Below, in pieces: positions 24,037 to 33,036 of a DNA stretch of 45,896 nt. Position numbers and translations under genes: made by a program. This DNA is from Erysipelothrix sp. (lineage in GTDB: Bacteria > Bacillota_I > Bacilli_A > Erysipelotrichales > Erysipelotrichaceae). Position 1 is the first letter of the stretch. Every line of letters starts with the position of its first letter. Under the pieces are notes generated by a model, which worked only from the letters and a program-made list of their open reading frames with translations, had not been told where the DNA came from and did not search any database. The stretch covers positions 1 through 45,896 of the forward strand of contig JAAYHR010000024.1 of NCBI GenBank assembly GCA_012735275.1. Reading direction: 5' to 3'.

Positions 24037-26202
24037 ATGAAGAGACGTGGGAATAAAGTAATTTTTTCAATGCTTGTGGTAATGATTAGTATTTATGCTT
24101 TTTTAATCGTTAACATCCTTTCAGCGTCTCTTTTTAATGTGCATTTAAGAAGTAAGGAAGATATATCTGCTTACTCAAATAACTCAGACGTTAAAAGTGT
24201 CATTAAATCGCGCCGTGGAACCATATACGAATCTACCCAAACAGTCGTTGCCGAAGACGTAACATCCTATAACCTGATGGCCTACCTCGATGAGTCGCGC
24301 GTAGATGGCAAGGGTAATCCCCATTATGTAGTCGATACTGAAGCGACTGCAATTTTTTTAGCTGAAATCCTTGAAGGTGATGTTGATCGGATCAAAAAGC
24401 TGCTCGCTCCAACTAGTGGGAAATACCAAACCGAGTATGGAACGATTGGTAAAGGATTAAGTTTAAATGTTAAAACTAAAATTGAAGAAAGCGATCTGCC
24501 AGGATTAGAATTTACTAAGACTTCCCGTCGTCACTACCCACTTGGACAATTCTCATCACAATTAATTGGTTTCTCAATGTTAGATCAAGAAATTGGTCAC
24601 CAAATTGGGAAAATGGGAATTGAAAGATTATATAATGATGAATTAACTGGAACCGATGGCGAATCAGTCCATACCCTAACCGTAAATGGTTATAAACTAC
24701 CAAATACTGAATCAACTGTTGTTGATGCTAAAGATGGAAATGATATCTACTTAACCTTAAATAAAAATATTCAGCTGCAACTTGAAGATTCACTCCTCCG
24801 TTCAATGGAAATGGCTAATACTGATAAAGCTTGGGGTATGGTCATGGATATTAAAACCGGTAAGATTATTGCAATAGCGCAAGCCCCATCATTTGATCCT
24901 GAAGAGCGTGAGAATGTCGAGTATTTATTCTACCCATCTGATTTTGAGTATGAACCCGGATCAACAATGAAAGCTATAACCTATGCTGCAGCGATTGAAG
25001 AAGGATTAAATCTTGATGAAACATTTAATTCAAATACAATCTATTTTAACTTTGATGCCAAGGGGGTACCATTTCGTGTCCCACAAGCGGAAAGTAAATA
25101 TGCACCAATCTCAAATGCTAATGGAAAATCACATGGTAATCTAACTTATGCGCAAGGGTTTGAAGTTTCTTCAAACGTTGGTATGGTTGAGATGGCACGC
25201 CAAAAATTACCAGCCGCAACTTTTGAGAAATATTTAGATAAGTTTAACTTCTTTAAACCAACGACAATTGATGCGATTAACGGCTCATCGGGTCGTAAGT
25301 TATTCAACTACCCAATTGAGAAAGTAAATAATACTTTTGGACAAGGATCAACTGTAACAATGATGCAAATGGCTTCCGCATTCCAAGCAATTCTAAATGA
25401 TGGAATTATGATGCAACCATATGTAATTGATCAAATTGTTGATAAGAATGAAGTAGTTTATAAGAGTAGCCCCGAAGAAATTGGTCGTCCAATTTCAAAA
25501 GGAACTTCTGAAGTAATGCGTGGGCTGATGGCAAACGTTATTGAAGGTGACCTAGGAACTGGTAAAAACTACAAGTTAGATGAAATTGATGTTATTGCGA
25601 AAACTGGTACTGCCCAAGTCGTTATTGATGGAAAATATAGCCGTTCGCGTTATATATCGTCAGTTGGAAGTGCTTTTCCAAAAGAAGACCCGCAATACCT
25701 AGTCTTTTATGCTTATGAGTCAGAGTATGCACCATCACTTTACTTCCAACAAGCAGCCCCAATTAATGATTTAGTTTTAAAAGTATCCAATGAGTTTAAT
25801 TTAATTAAGAACTCAACACCAATTGATGATAATGAGGACCAAGATGATATAATAGTTAGTGATATGCCAAGTCTTATTAATCACTCGCTTGATTATGCTA
25901 AAGATAAATTAGCAAATTCAAAAGCGAATATTAATATTATTGGCGATGGAAATAATATTATTAACCAATATCCAAATGCTGGTGATAAGATTATTTCAAA
26001 TCAAAAGATTATCCTCTATACTGGTAAGGGTAAAATTACTATGCCTGATATGACCGGTTGGTCACGTAAGGAAGTAGTTGCCTTCTGGGAGGCATCAGGC
26101 TCGATTTTCATAATTGAAGGAAATGGCGCTGTTTATAATCAAAGTGTTCCAAAAGGAACGATCATTGATGAGACAATCGAAGTCAGAGTCAAATTAAGAT
26201 AG
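24037..26202 (+). CDS. Division penicillin-binding protein with PASTA domains
   Basis: A class B penicillin-binding protein (721 residues): N-terminal membrane helix (about 10-32), dimerisation domain with RRGTIYES, and a transpeptidase domain with SxxK (S309-K312), SxN (S378-N380) and KTG (522-524). The C terminus carries two PASTA modules (about 608-665 and 670-721; the second opens with MPDMTGWSRKEV). It cross-links septal peptidoglycan. The arrangement matches PbpB/PBP2x/SpoVD rather than Gram-negative FtsI; the exact orthologue name is not settled. Confidence 0.95.
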   Translation: MKRRGNKVIFSMLVVMISIYAFLIVNILSASLFNVHLRSKEDISAYSNNSDVKSVIKSRRGTIYESTQTVVAEDVTSYNLMAYLDESRVDGKGNPHYVVDTEATAIFLAEILEGDVDRIKKLLAPTSGKYQTEYGTIGKGLSLNVKTKIEESDLPGLEFTKTSRRHYPLGQFSSQLIGFSMLDQEIGHQIGKMGIERLYNDELTGTDGESVHTLTVNGYKLPNTESTVVDAKDGNDIYLTLNKNIQLQLEDSLLRSMEMANTDKAWGMVMDIKTGKIIAIAQAPSFDPEERENVEYLFYPSDFEYEPGSTMKAITYAAAIEEGLNLDETFNSNTIYFNFDAKGVPFRVPQAESKYAPISNANGKSHGNLTYAQGFEVSSNVGMVEMARQKLPAATFEKYLDKFNFFKPTTIDAINGSSGRKLFNYPIEKVNNTFGQGSTVTMMQMASAFQAILNDGIMMQPYVIDQIVDKNEVVYKSSPEEIGRPISKGTSEVMRGLMANVIEGDLGTGKNYKLDEIDVIAKTGTAQVVIDGKYSRSRYISSVGSAFPKEDPQYLVFYAYESEYAPSLYFQQAAPINDLVLKVSNEFNLIKNSTPIDDNEDQDDIIVSDMPSLINHSLDYAKDKLANSKANINIIGDGNNIINQYPNAGDKIISNQKIILYTGKGKITMPDMTGWSRKEVVAFWEASGSIFIIEGNGAVYNQSVPKGTIIDETIEVRVKLR

Positions 26203-26212
26203 GAGTTTATGT

Positions 26213-27187
26213 ATGTTAAATATAAAATATTTAGTTAGTTTTTCCATATCACTAATTATCTCACTATTCTTGTATCCACGCTTTATTAAGTTTATGGCGG
26301 GCTTACAATTGAATCAGCAAGTTAGTGAATATGCCTTAGCTGAATTTAAAGATAAAAAGAAAACACCAACAATGGGAGGAATTATCTTCCTTTTTGTTCC
26401 AATCATTACTTTATTATTAGTAGATTTTAAAGCTTTTACTAATATCAATACTTTATTAGTAATCGCATCCTTTTTAAGCTTTGGCTTAATTGGTCTTTAT
26501 GATGATTATTTAATTTTAGTTAGACAAGATAATATTGGTTTTCCAACTAAGAAGAAATTTATTACTGAAGTTGTTTTAGCGGTAATCTTTGGAATAATTT
26601 GGTATCAATACAATGGCGGACTTGTGGGTCTTGCGATTCCATTTACATCAATCTTTATTAAAGTTGGTTGGTTATACTTATTAGTTATTATCTTTATGTT
26701 AAGTGGTGTTTCAAATGCGGTTAACTTAACAGATGGTATGGATGGATTAGCCGGTGGTACAGTCTTGATTGCCCTAATACCATATACTTACTTTGCTTTA
26801 AAATTAGAGAATGTTGACTTAGCGATTTTCTTATTTGCAGTAATGGGATCACTAATTGCTTATCTTGCTTACAACAATAAGCCGGCTAAAGTAATTATGG
26901 GTGATGTTGGATCTTTATCACTAGGTGCACTATTAGCGGCAACAGCAATTGTTTTAAATCAAGAATTATCTCTAGTTATTATTGGAATGGTATTTGTTCT
27001 TGAAACTCTATCAGTCATTATTCAAATTGGTTCAGTTAAATTACGTAAGAAACGAGTCTTCCCATATACACCAATTCATTACTCATTTACAATTTGGGGA
27101 ATGAAAGAGAAGCATGTTGTTTATATGTTTTATGCTTGTGCAATACTCTTTGCGATTATTGGAATCTTCTTTGGAGTTAATTTATGA
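26213..27187 (+). CDS. mraY: Phospho-N-acetylmuramoyl-pentapeptide transferase
   Basis: The 324-residue protein has about ten helices and the MraY signatures D97-D98 (LYDDYLI), NAVNLTDGMDGLAGG (D174, D177) and MGDVGSLSLG (D231). It transfers phospho-MurNAc-pentapeptide to undecaprenyl phosphate to make lipid I at the inner face of the membrane. AGGAG marks the start. The stop overlaps the murD ATG. Confidence 0.98.
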   Translation: MLNIKYLVSFSISLIISLFLYPRFIKFMAGLQLNQQVSEYALAEFKDKKKTPTMGGIIFLFVPIITLLLVDFKAFTNINTLLVIASFLSFGLIGLYDDYLILVRQDNIGFPTKKKFITEVVLAVIFGIIWYQYNGGLVGLAIPFTSIFIKVGWLYLLVIIFMLSGVSNAVNLTDGMDGLAGGTVLIALIPYTYFALKLENVDLAIFLFAVMGSLIAYLAYNNKPAKVIMGDVGSLSLGALLAATAIVLNQELSLVIIGMVFVLETLSVIIQIGSVKLRKKRVFPYTPIHYSFTIWGMKEKHVVYMFYACAILFAIIGIFFGVNL

Positions 27188-28488
27188 AAAAAGCCCTAGT
27201 TATCGGTGGAGCACGTAGTGGTAAATATATCTCGCTACTTTTAGCGGAAAATGATTATGCCGTAACCCTAACTGATATTAATCAAGTTCCATATAAAGCT
27301 GAACTTGAAGCGGTTGGAATTGAAGTGGTTGAAGGATTACATCCTGATTCACTTTTAGATGTTAAATATGATTTAGTAATTAAAAATCCAGGGATTAAAT
27401 ATGATAGTCCCTTCATTATTAAAGTCTTAGAAGCTGGCTATAAAATCTATAATGAGATTGATGTGGCGCTTCGTTATGTACCAAATGCTGATGTTTTAGC
27501 GATTACCGGAACTAATGGTAAGACAACAACTGTTACACTGGCTTGTCAAATGCTAAAACAAGATTACAGTGATGTTTACTTATGTGGTAATATTGGTATT
27601 CCGGTTAGTGAGATTGTTTATAAACATCCAGATGCAAAAGTTTTAGTTATTGAGTTATCATCATTTCAACTTGATGGAATCTATGATATGAAACCAAAGA
27701 TTGCAAATATCACTAATCTTCAAAATGATCACTTAGATTACTATGATGATTTAGATAGCTACTTTAAATCAAAGCAAGCTATTTATCAAAATCAAGATGA
27801 TCAGGATATCTTTATTAGAAATATTGATGATCAACTAGTAGTTGATTACTTCAAAAACGATAAAGTAAAAACGATTGATTACGGAATTGATAATCCATCA
27901 GCTATTAATTTTATTGATGATAAAGTTATCTATCAAGATGTTGAATTATTTAATAAGCGTGATTTAAAAATTGTTGGAAAACATAATCTTTACAATGCAC
28001 TTGTAGCGGCAATTATGTCTTTTGAATATGGGGTTAAACCAGCTTCAATTAGCAAGGTAATCAGCACTTTTAAAGGTGTAGAGCACCGTATTGAGTTTGT
28101 TGATACAATTGCCGGTGTTGCCTATTATAACGACTCTAAGGCAACGAATGTTGAGTCAGTTAAAGTAGCGCTTACGGCGTTTGAAAAACCAGTTATCTTA
28201 ATTGCTGGAGGTTATGATAAGCAAATATCCTTTGCGGATTTAAGTAATTATCAAGCACAGGTAAAACTCGCAATCCTCTTTGGTGAGACCAAAGATAAAT
28301 TAAAGGATGTCTTTGATCAGGCAATAATCGTTGATAGCTTAGAAATTGCGGTCAATCTGGCAAGTCAAATGGCAACAACAGGTGATACAGTTCTCTTTAG
28401 TCCTGCTTGTGCTTCCTTTGATCAATTTAAAGATTATGAAGAAAGAGGTCAAATCTTTAAAAACTTAGTTAAAAATATTAAGGCTTAA
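27184..28488 (+). CDS. murD: UDP-N-acetylmuramoylalanine--D-glutamate ligase
   Basis: The 434-residue Mur ligase has a Rossmann-like N-terminal domain (GGARSGK), the ATP loop GTNGKTT (109-115), NLQNDHLDYY and HRIEFV with YYNDSKATN in the C-terminal domain. It adds D-glutamate to UDP-MurNAc-L-alanine. It is the last gene of the cluster here and is followed by a terminator, so ftsW, murG, ftsQ and ftsZ are not adjacent. Confidence 0.97.
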   Translation: MKKALVIGGARSGKYISLLLAENDYAVTLTDINQVPYKAELEAVGIEVVEGLHPDSLLDVKYDLVIKNPGIKYDSPFIIKVLEAGYKIYNEIDVALRYVPNADVLAITGTNGKTTTVTLACQMLKQDYSDVYLCGNIGIPVSEIVYKHPDAKVLVIELSSFQLDGIYDMKPKIANITNLQNDHLDYYDDLDSYFKSKQAIYQNQDDQDIFIRNIDDQLVVDYFKNDKVKTIDYGIDNPSAINFIDDKVIYQDVELFNKRDLKIVGKHNLYNALVAAIMSFEYGVKPASISKVISTFKGVEHRIEFVDTIAGVAYYNDSKATNVESVKVALTAFEKPVILIAGGYDKQISFADLSNYQAQVKLAILFGETKDKLKDVFDQAIIVDSLEIAVNLASQMATTGDTVLFSPACASFDQFKDYEERGQIFKNLVKNIKA

Positions 28489-28508
28489 AACATCTTCGGA
28501 TGTTTTTA
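28487..28508 (+). terminator. Terminator of the dcw cluster
   Basis: AAAACATC pairs with GATGTTTTT around a TTCG tetraloop. Confidence 0.88.
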
Positions 28509-28533
28509 TTTGTCCAAATTATCATTCTATCCA

Positions 28534-28542
28534 TGCTATAAT
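28534..28542 (+). promoter_or_regulatory. Extended -10 of the M20 gene
   Basis: TGCTATAAT, 25 bases before the ATG at 28567. Confidence 0.55.
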
Positions 28543-28566
28543 TATTGTAATGTGAGGAGATATAAT

Positions 28567-29757
28567 ATGACAAATGAAAAATTACTTGAAATCATTACTT
28601 CACTAGAAGTTGAAATGATTGAACATAGAAGATATTTACATGAGCATCCAGAATTATCCAGTGAAGAGTTTGAAACTTCACAGTATCTCCAAAAGTATAT
28701 GCAAGCACTAGGATTAGAAATAAATCTGGTAGAAGGGACCGGATTTTATGCTGTCTTAGATACTAAAAAACCAGGAAAGACTGTCGGTATTAGAACTGAT
28801 ATTGATGCTTTACCAATCCAAGAAAATGATAATAACTTAGTTCAAAAACGTCAAGTTAAATCACTAGTTGATGGGAAAATGCACGCTTGTGGTCATGATG
28901 GTCATATGGCCGTTGTCCTAGCTGCAGCTAAGGCTTTAGTTAATAATCAAAGAGACTTAAGTGGTAAGGTTGTCTTTATCTTTGAAGAAGCTGAGGAAAT
29001 CGGTGGTGGGATTCATCAGATGATTGAAGCACTCGAGCCCCTAAATATTGATGCGATTTATGGAACCCATTTAGCGTCATTTATGGATACAGGTGATATT
29101 TGTCTTGATGCTGGTCCGCGTATGGCGGGATCAGTCTTATTTGAGTTTGATGTTATTGGCAAGGGTGGTCATGGCTCACGTCCAGACTTATCAGTAAATC
29201 CGATTGTCGCTTTAGCGCATATCATAACAGCATTAAACTCGGCTTGGAATAATCAACTTAATGTTTCAAAAACTGTAACTTTAGGTATTACCACAGTCCA
29301 TTCAGGCTCCGCTGTCAATGTCTTTGATGACTCAGCCTATTGTGGTGGATCATTTAGATTCTTTGATGAAGTTGAAGGTGCTAAATCTTTAGAACTTTTA
29401 AAGAAGGTGGCGCATTTAACGGCGGAAATCCACAACTGTCAGGTTTTCTTTAGAGATTCTACAAGACTTGGACCACGTCCAGTTATTAATGATGATAACT
29501 TATCAAGTCTGGCGATTGCTGGTGTATCATCACTATTTCCAAATAAAGTTGTAAATGGGATTGATTGGTATGCATCAGAGTCTTTCTACCATTACTCCAA
29601 ACTTTGTCCAACACTTTTTGCTTTTGTTGGAATTAAAAATAATGAACTCGGCTCAGGAGCTGAACACCATAATCAATATTTTGATATGGATGAGGCTGCC
29701 TTAATGTATTCTTTAGGGGCAAGTCTTAAATTTATTTATGATTATTTGAATAATTAA
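28567..29757 (+). CDS. M20-family amidohydrolase
   Basis: The 396-residue protein is a metal-dependent peptidase/amidohydrolase of the M20D type: HEHPELS near the N terminus, GMHACGHDGH with the metal-binding CGHDGH, EEAEEIGGG, and GGHGSRPDLSVNP in the lid domain. Relatives cleave N-acyl amino acids or amino-acid conjugates (HipO, YtnL types). The natural substrate is unknown. GAGGAGAT fixes the start, so the 19 in-frame codons upstream are not coding. Confidence 0.9.
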   Translation: MTNEKLLEIITSLEVEMIEHRRYLHEHPELSSEEFETSQYLQKYMQALGLEINLVEGTGFYAVLDTKKPGKTVGIRTDIDALPIQENDNNLVQKRQVKSLVDGKMHACGHDGHMAVVLAAAKALVNNQRDLSGKVVFIFEEAEEIGGGIHQMIEALEPLNIDAIYGTHLASFMDTGDICLDAGPRMAGSVLFEFDVIGKGGHGSRPDLSVNPIVALAHIITALNSAWNNQLNVSKTVTLGITTVHSGSAVNVFDDSAYCGGSFRFFDEVEGAKSLELLKKVAHLTAEIHNCQVFFRDSTRLGPRPVINDDNLSSLAIAGVSSLFPNKVVNGIDWYASESFYHYSKLCPTLFAFVGIKNNELGSGAEHHNQYFDMDEAALMYSLGASLKFIYDYLNN

Positions 29758-29801
29758 TTTATTTGCTCTTAACAATGTATAATAATAGAACAGGTGATAG
29801 A

Positions 29802-30086
29802 ATGTTTATAAAAAATGGAAAAATTAATGATGACTTATCATTAACAATTGGAATTAAATACAATCAGATTAAGCGTGATTATTTCCCAAACTTGGAAATA
29901 GCACACTTTGTGGATTACTTATTTAACTATAAATGGAAGAAGCACCAACCGCAAACTTTAAGTGATGCGATTGTCGAAGTAATGGCATGTGATGCTGATC
30001 ATATTGTTGTTTACTTATCGAATGCTGCAATAATATCCTCACAACATCAAAGTTTAAATGATTTTGATGACTTATTTGACCGCTAA
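29802..30086 (+). CDS. comN: ComN-like post-transcriptional regulator
   Basis: The 94-residue protein contains a helical core (AHFVDYLFNYKWKKHQPQTLSDAIVEVM, in two parts around KWKK) and ends DHIVVYLSNAAIIS. This resembles the small Bacillota family of ComN/YrzD, which in B. subtilis acts on comE mRNA and binds DivIVA. Its position close to recJ, as in B. subtilis, supports the call. AGGTGAT fixes ATG 29802; earlier in-frame codons are upstream of it. The TAA is one base before the recJ ATG. Confidence 0.55.
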   Translation: MFIKNGKINDDLSLTIGIKYNQIKRDYFPNLEIAHFVDYLFNYKWKKHQPQTLSDAIVEVMACDADHIVVYLSNAAIISSQHQSLNDFDDLFDR

Positions 30087-30087
30087 T

Positions 30088-31680
30088 ATGCAGAATATTG
30101 AGACACTCTTAGCTCAAAATAATGTTGATGGGCTAATTGAAGAAATTATTAAAAGTCAAAACTTATCATACGCACAAGTTGATCAATTATTAAATGATAA
30201 AAAATACACGCTTGTAAGTGATCATTTAGATTTAGTAATTGATCGAATTTATAAGGCGAAAGTTTTAAATGAAAAAGTTGTGATTGTCGGTGATTATGAC
30301 GCTGATGGAATTATGGCTACAACCATTCTTTATAAAGCATTAAGTGATTTTGGAATTGATGTTGGATTCTACATTCCTAATCGTTTTAGTGAGGGTTATG
30401 GGATTAATCCAAATATAGTTAATTTAGTCGCTGATAAGGGCTATTCATTAATTATCACAGTAGATAATGGTGTGGTTGCTTTTGATGCCTTAGATCGTGC
30501 TAAAGAGTTAGGGATTGACTTAATTGTGACTGATCATCATATGTTAAGTGATGATAACGATTATGATTTTGATTACATCCTGCATCCAAAATATTTAAGT
30601 GAAGGATACAAGGTTTTAGCTGGAGCGGGGATTGCTCTAATTATAGCTGAGAGAATTATTAGTAAAGAGCTTTTAGGAGAAATGTATGTTTATGCCATGA
30701 TCGCAACCATTGCTGATATGGTATCAGTCTTTGGTTTTAATCGAAACATTATTAAGAATGGACTATTCTATTTAAATAAACATTCAAATCCTTATATTGC
30801 TAGTTTAATCAATTATCAAAATGGACCAATTGATCAAACAACTATTTCATTTCAAGTTGTTCCAAAGTTAAATACTTTTGGTCGTTTAGCTGATCGTGTC
30901 AATGTTAACAACATGGTTCGCTATTTCTTATTAAGTGATAAGAGTGAGATTGAAAATGTTGCTAAAGAAATAAATAGTCTTAATCAAGAACGAATTAAAC
31001 TAACTAATGATGCTAGTGGCCAAGCTTTAAATGTTAAAAAATATGGAACAATTAATATCTTAATTGATGAGTCAATTCATGAAGGAATTACGGGGCTTGT
31101 CGCCGGTAAGATCCTTAATGAACTTGGTGAGCCAATCCTGGTCTTAACTAAAGTTAATGGCTTATATAAGGGATCAGGCCGCGCACCTAAGGGTTATGAT
31201 ATTCATGCGGTGCTTAATCCACTTAGTGAGTATTTTGAATCATTTGGTGGTCATGCACAAGCTTGTGGTATTTCAATACTTGAAGATAATCTTCAGCAAG
31301 TTTTAGCATTAATTACTGAGCAATCAAGTGAAATTGTCTATCAATGCTTTAAGCAAGACTTTATTCAAATTGATTTAGATAAATTATCAGTTGATATTGT
31401 TAAACAAGTAAGTAGTCTTGAACCATTTGGTGTTGATTTCTTAAAACCTTTATTTAAAATTGATTTAGAAAACTTAAGTACTCCAAGTGTCTTAAAAGAA
31501 AAGTACTTAAAATGGTCACTAAGATCAGATGTTGAATTACTCTGTTTTGATCAATCTCTAGATTTGCCTAAGTTTAAAAATCTAAGTTCAATGCAAGCAT
31601 GTGTTAATTTAGGGCTGAATACTTTTAGAGATAAGACAACCATTAATCTTGTTATGGACTATAAAAACACGATTGCTTAA
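30088..31680 (+). CDS. recJ: Single-stranded-DNA-specific exonuclease RecJ
   Basis: The DHH/DHHA1 exonuclease motifs are complete: VGDYDADGIMAT, TVDNGV, VTDHH, GAGIAL, and GGHAQACGIS in the DHHA1 part. It degrades single-stranded DNA 5' to 3' in recombination and repair. With 530 residues it is shorter than many RecJ proteins, with a reduced C-terminal region. The start is uncertain: ATG 30088 follows the comN stop as TAATATG, fitting coupled restart, while in-frame ATGs at 30058 and 30067 lack a Shine-Dalgarno. Confidence 0.92.
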   Translation: MQNIETLLAQNNVDGLIEEIIKSQNLSYAQVDQLLNDKKYTLVSDHLDLVIDRIYKAKVLNEKVVIVGDYDADGIMATTILYKALSDFGIDVGFYIPNRFSEGYGINPNIVNLVADKGYSLIITVDNGVVAFDALDRAKELGIDLIVTDHHMLSDDNDYDFDYILHPKYLSEGYKVLAGAGIALIIAERIISKELLGEMYVYAMIATIADMVSVFGFNRNIIKNGLFYLNKHSNPYIASLINYQNGPIDQTTISFQVVPKLNTFGRLADRVNVNNMVRYFLLSDKSEIENVAKEINSLNQERIKLTNDASGQALNVKKYGTINILIDESIHEGITGLVAGKILNELGEPILVLTKVNGLYKGSGRAPKGYDIHAVLNPLSEYFESFGGHAQACGISILEDNLQQVLALITEQSSEIVYQCFKQDFIQIDLDKLSVDIVKQVSSLEPFGVDFLKPLFKIDLENLSTPSVLKEKYLKWSLRSDVELLCFDQSLDLPKFKNLSSMQACVNLGLNTFRDKTTINLVMDYKNTIA

Positions 31681-31701
31681 GCCTTAGCGGGTTATTGACT
31701 T

Positions 31702-31730
31702 GTGACAAATGCTGTTTTATATGTTATTAT
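31702..31730 (+). promoter_or_regulatory. Promoter of the CDF-queT transcript
   Basis: GTGACA (31702-31707), 17 bases, TATTAT (31725-31730) with a TG extension. The predicted start near 31737 coincides with the first base of the leader stem. Confidence 0.65.
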
Positions 31731-31736
31731 AAAATG

Positions 31737-31856
31737 GTCTAATAACAATAATAATTAGACAGTGCAGGAGAAGCATTTATATGAAAATATGAATGGCACA
31801 AAGAGATGGTAGAAGAAGCAGAGAAAAGGGGCTTGTGCCTCTTTTCTTTGTTTATT
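31737..31856 (+). promoter_or_regulatory. Attenuator-like leader before the CDF exporter
   Basis: A first hairpin is GTCTAAT/ATTAGAC (31737-31760). Then three competing pairings are visible: GTGC (31762-31765) with GCAC (31796-31799), closing a GAAA-capped stem (ATTTATAT/ATATGAAT); GGCACAA (31795-31801) with TTGTGCC (31833-31839); and a terminator, GAAAAGGGGC (31823-31832) with GCCTCTTTTC (31837-31846) followed by a T-rich tail. The second excludes both the first and the third, the logic of an antitermination switch. A 21-codon ORF runs through it. It matches no riboswitch class I know. Confidence 0.6.
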
Positions 31857-31858
31857 GA
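31793..31858 (+). CDS. Arginine-rich 21-codon leader peptide ORF
   Basis: The peptide begins MAQRDGRRSREKG and ends LVPLFFVY. It starts directly after a three-codon ORF (ATG AAA ATA TGA, 31781-31792) that has AGGAG upstream, and its codons EKGLVPLF are the terminator hairpin itself. Its TGA overlaps the Shine-Dalgarno (GAGGTGA) of the CDF gene, eight bases before that ATG. Four arginines are AGA codons, clustered before the hairpin. This looks like a translated attenuator; whether the peptide is made is unproven. Confidence 0.45.
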   Translation: MAQRDGRRSREKGLVPLFFVY

Positions 31859-31866
31859 GGTGAAAC

Positions 31867-33036
31867 ATGCATAAGAAAATATTAAATTTATTAATCAAGC
31901 AAAACAAAGATCAAGATTATCGGATGCAAGCTGGCTTACTAAGCTCAATACTTGGAGTAATTGTTAACCTAGCTTTATTTGTAATTAAATATTTAATTGG
32001 TATCGCAACTTACTCTTTAGCAATTACAGCTGATGCCTTCAATAACTTATTTGATTCCTTATCATCGCTAATATCATTCTTTGGATTTAAGATTGCGGCA
32101 AAACCCGCTGATCAAAAACATCCATTTGGACATGGACGTTTTGAGAAGATTGCTGAACTATTTGTATCGCTAATTATCATTGCTTTTGCAATCTTAATGG
32201 CCATATCTTCAGTCAAGAATATCTTTAATCCCCAGACAATTAAGTTTTCAAAGTTAATGGTAGTCCTATTAATCTTTACTTCATTAGTTAAGTTTTGGCA
32301 GTTTTCATTTAACTCATATGTAGCGGATAAAATTGATTCAAAATTATTAAAAGCTACTGCCAAAGATTCACTTAATGATGTACTTATCAACTTAGTTATC
32401 ATTGTTGGATTAATTTCTGAGCATCTCTTTTCACTGAAGTTAGATGGAATCTTATCCTTACTACTATCGGTTTACATAATTGTTGGTGCACTGTCAATGT
32501 TAATATTAGCCATTAAAGAGTTACTTGGTCATAGAATAACTGATGATCAACTGAAGGCTATGGATGATTTACTTTTATCATTTAATGAAATACTGGGCTA
32601 TCATGATTTAATTGTCCACCAATATGGTCATAATCGTATTTATGCCAGTGTCCATATTGAAATTGATGCCCGTAAGACATTACTTGCGGCCCATGATATT
32701 TCTGAATCAATTGAGTTTGCTTTTAATAAGGATTTAAATGTTGATTTAGTTGTCCACTTAGATCCAGTAGTTTTAGATGATGAATATTTAGCTGATATGC
32801 AGGCTTTAGTTAAGGATATTGTTTATAACTTTAATTCTGAATATAGTATTCACGATTTTAGATTGATTAAGCATAAGAATAATAATATAATCTCTTTTGA
32901 TATTGTCGTAAATGATGATAATTTAAGTGATGTAATGATTATTCAGGCAAAATCCAAAGAAATAAGAAAGTTTTATAAGAAAGACGTTTATATTACGATT
33001 GATCGTAATTATTTACAATTGAGGAGAGATTTATAA
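31867..33036 (+). CDS. Cation diffusion facilitator, manganese-type signature
   Basis: A 389-residue CDF transporter with six membrane helices and a C-terminal cytoplasmic ferredoxin-like domain (about 220-300), plus a further C-terminal extension. The transport-site residues read N59-x3-D63 in helix 2 and D167-x3-D171 in helix 5. Zinc transporters have HD-HD here, while the ND-DD set belongs to Mn exporters such as MntE and MneP/MneS. Export of Mn (or Fe) is therefore the best guess. GAGGTGA lies before the ATG, and the stop overlaps queT as TAATG. Confidence 0.85.
   Translation: MHKKILNLLIKQNKDQDYRMQAGLLSSILGVIVNLALFVIKYLIGIATYSLAITADAFNNLFDSLSSLISFFGFKIAAKPADQKHPFGHGRFEKIAELFVSLIIIAFAILMAISSVKNIFNPQTIKFSKLMVVLLIFTSLVKFWQFSFNSYVADKIDSKLLKATAKDSLNDVLINLVIIVGLISEHLFSLKLDGILSLLLSVYIIVGALSMLILAIKELLGHRITDDQLKAMDDLLLSFNEILGYHDLIVHQYGHNRIYASVHIEIDARKTLLAAHDISESIEFAFNKDLNVDLVVHLDPVVLDDEYLADMQALVKDIVYNFNSEYSIHDFRLIKHKNNNIISFDIVVNDDNLSDVMIIQAKSKEIRKFYKKDVYITIDRNYLQLRRDL

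Noticed and set aside
31737-31860. Known riboswitch (Mn yybP-ykoY, preQ1, NiCo, THF) for the CDF-queT leader
   Set aside because: None of the conserved core sequences of these classes could be found by eye; the region is reported as unassigned.
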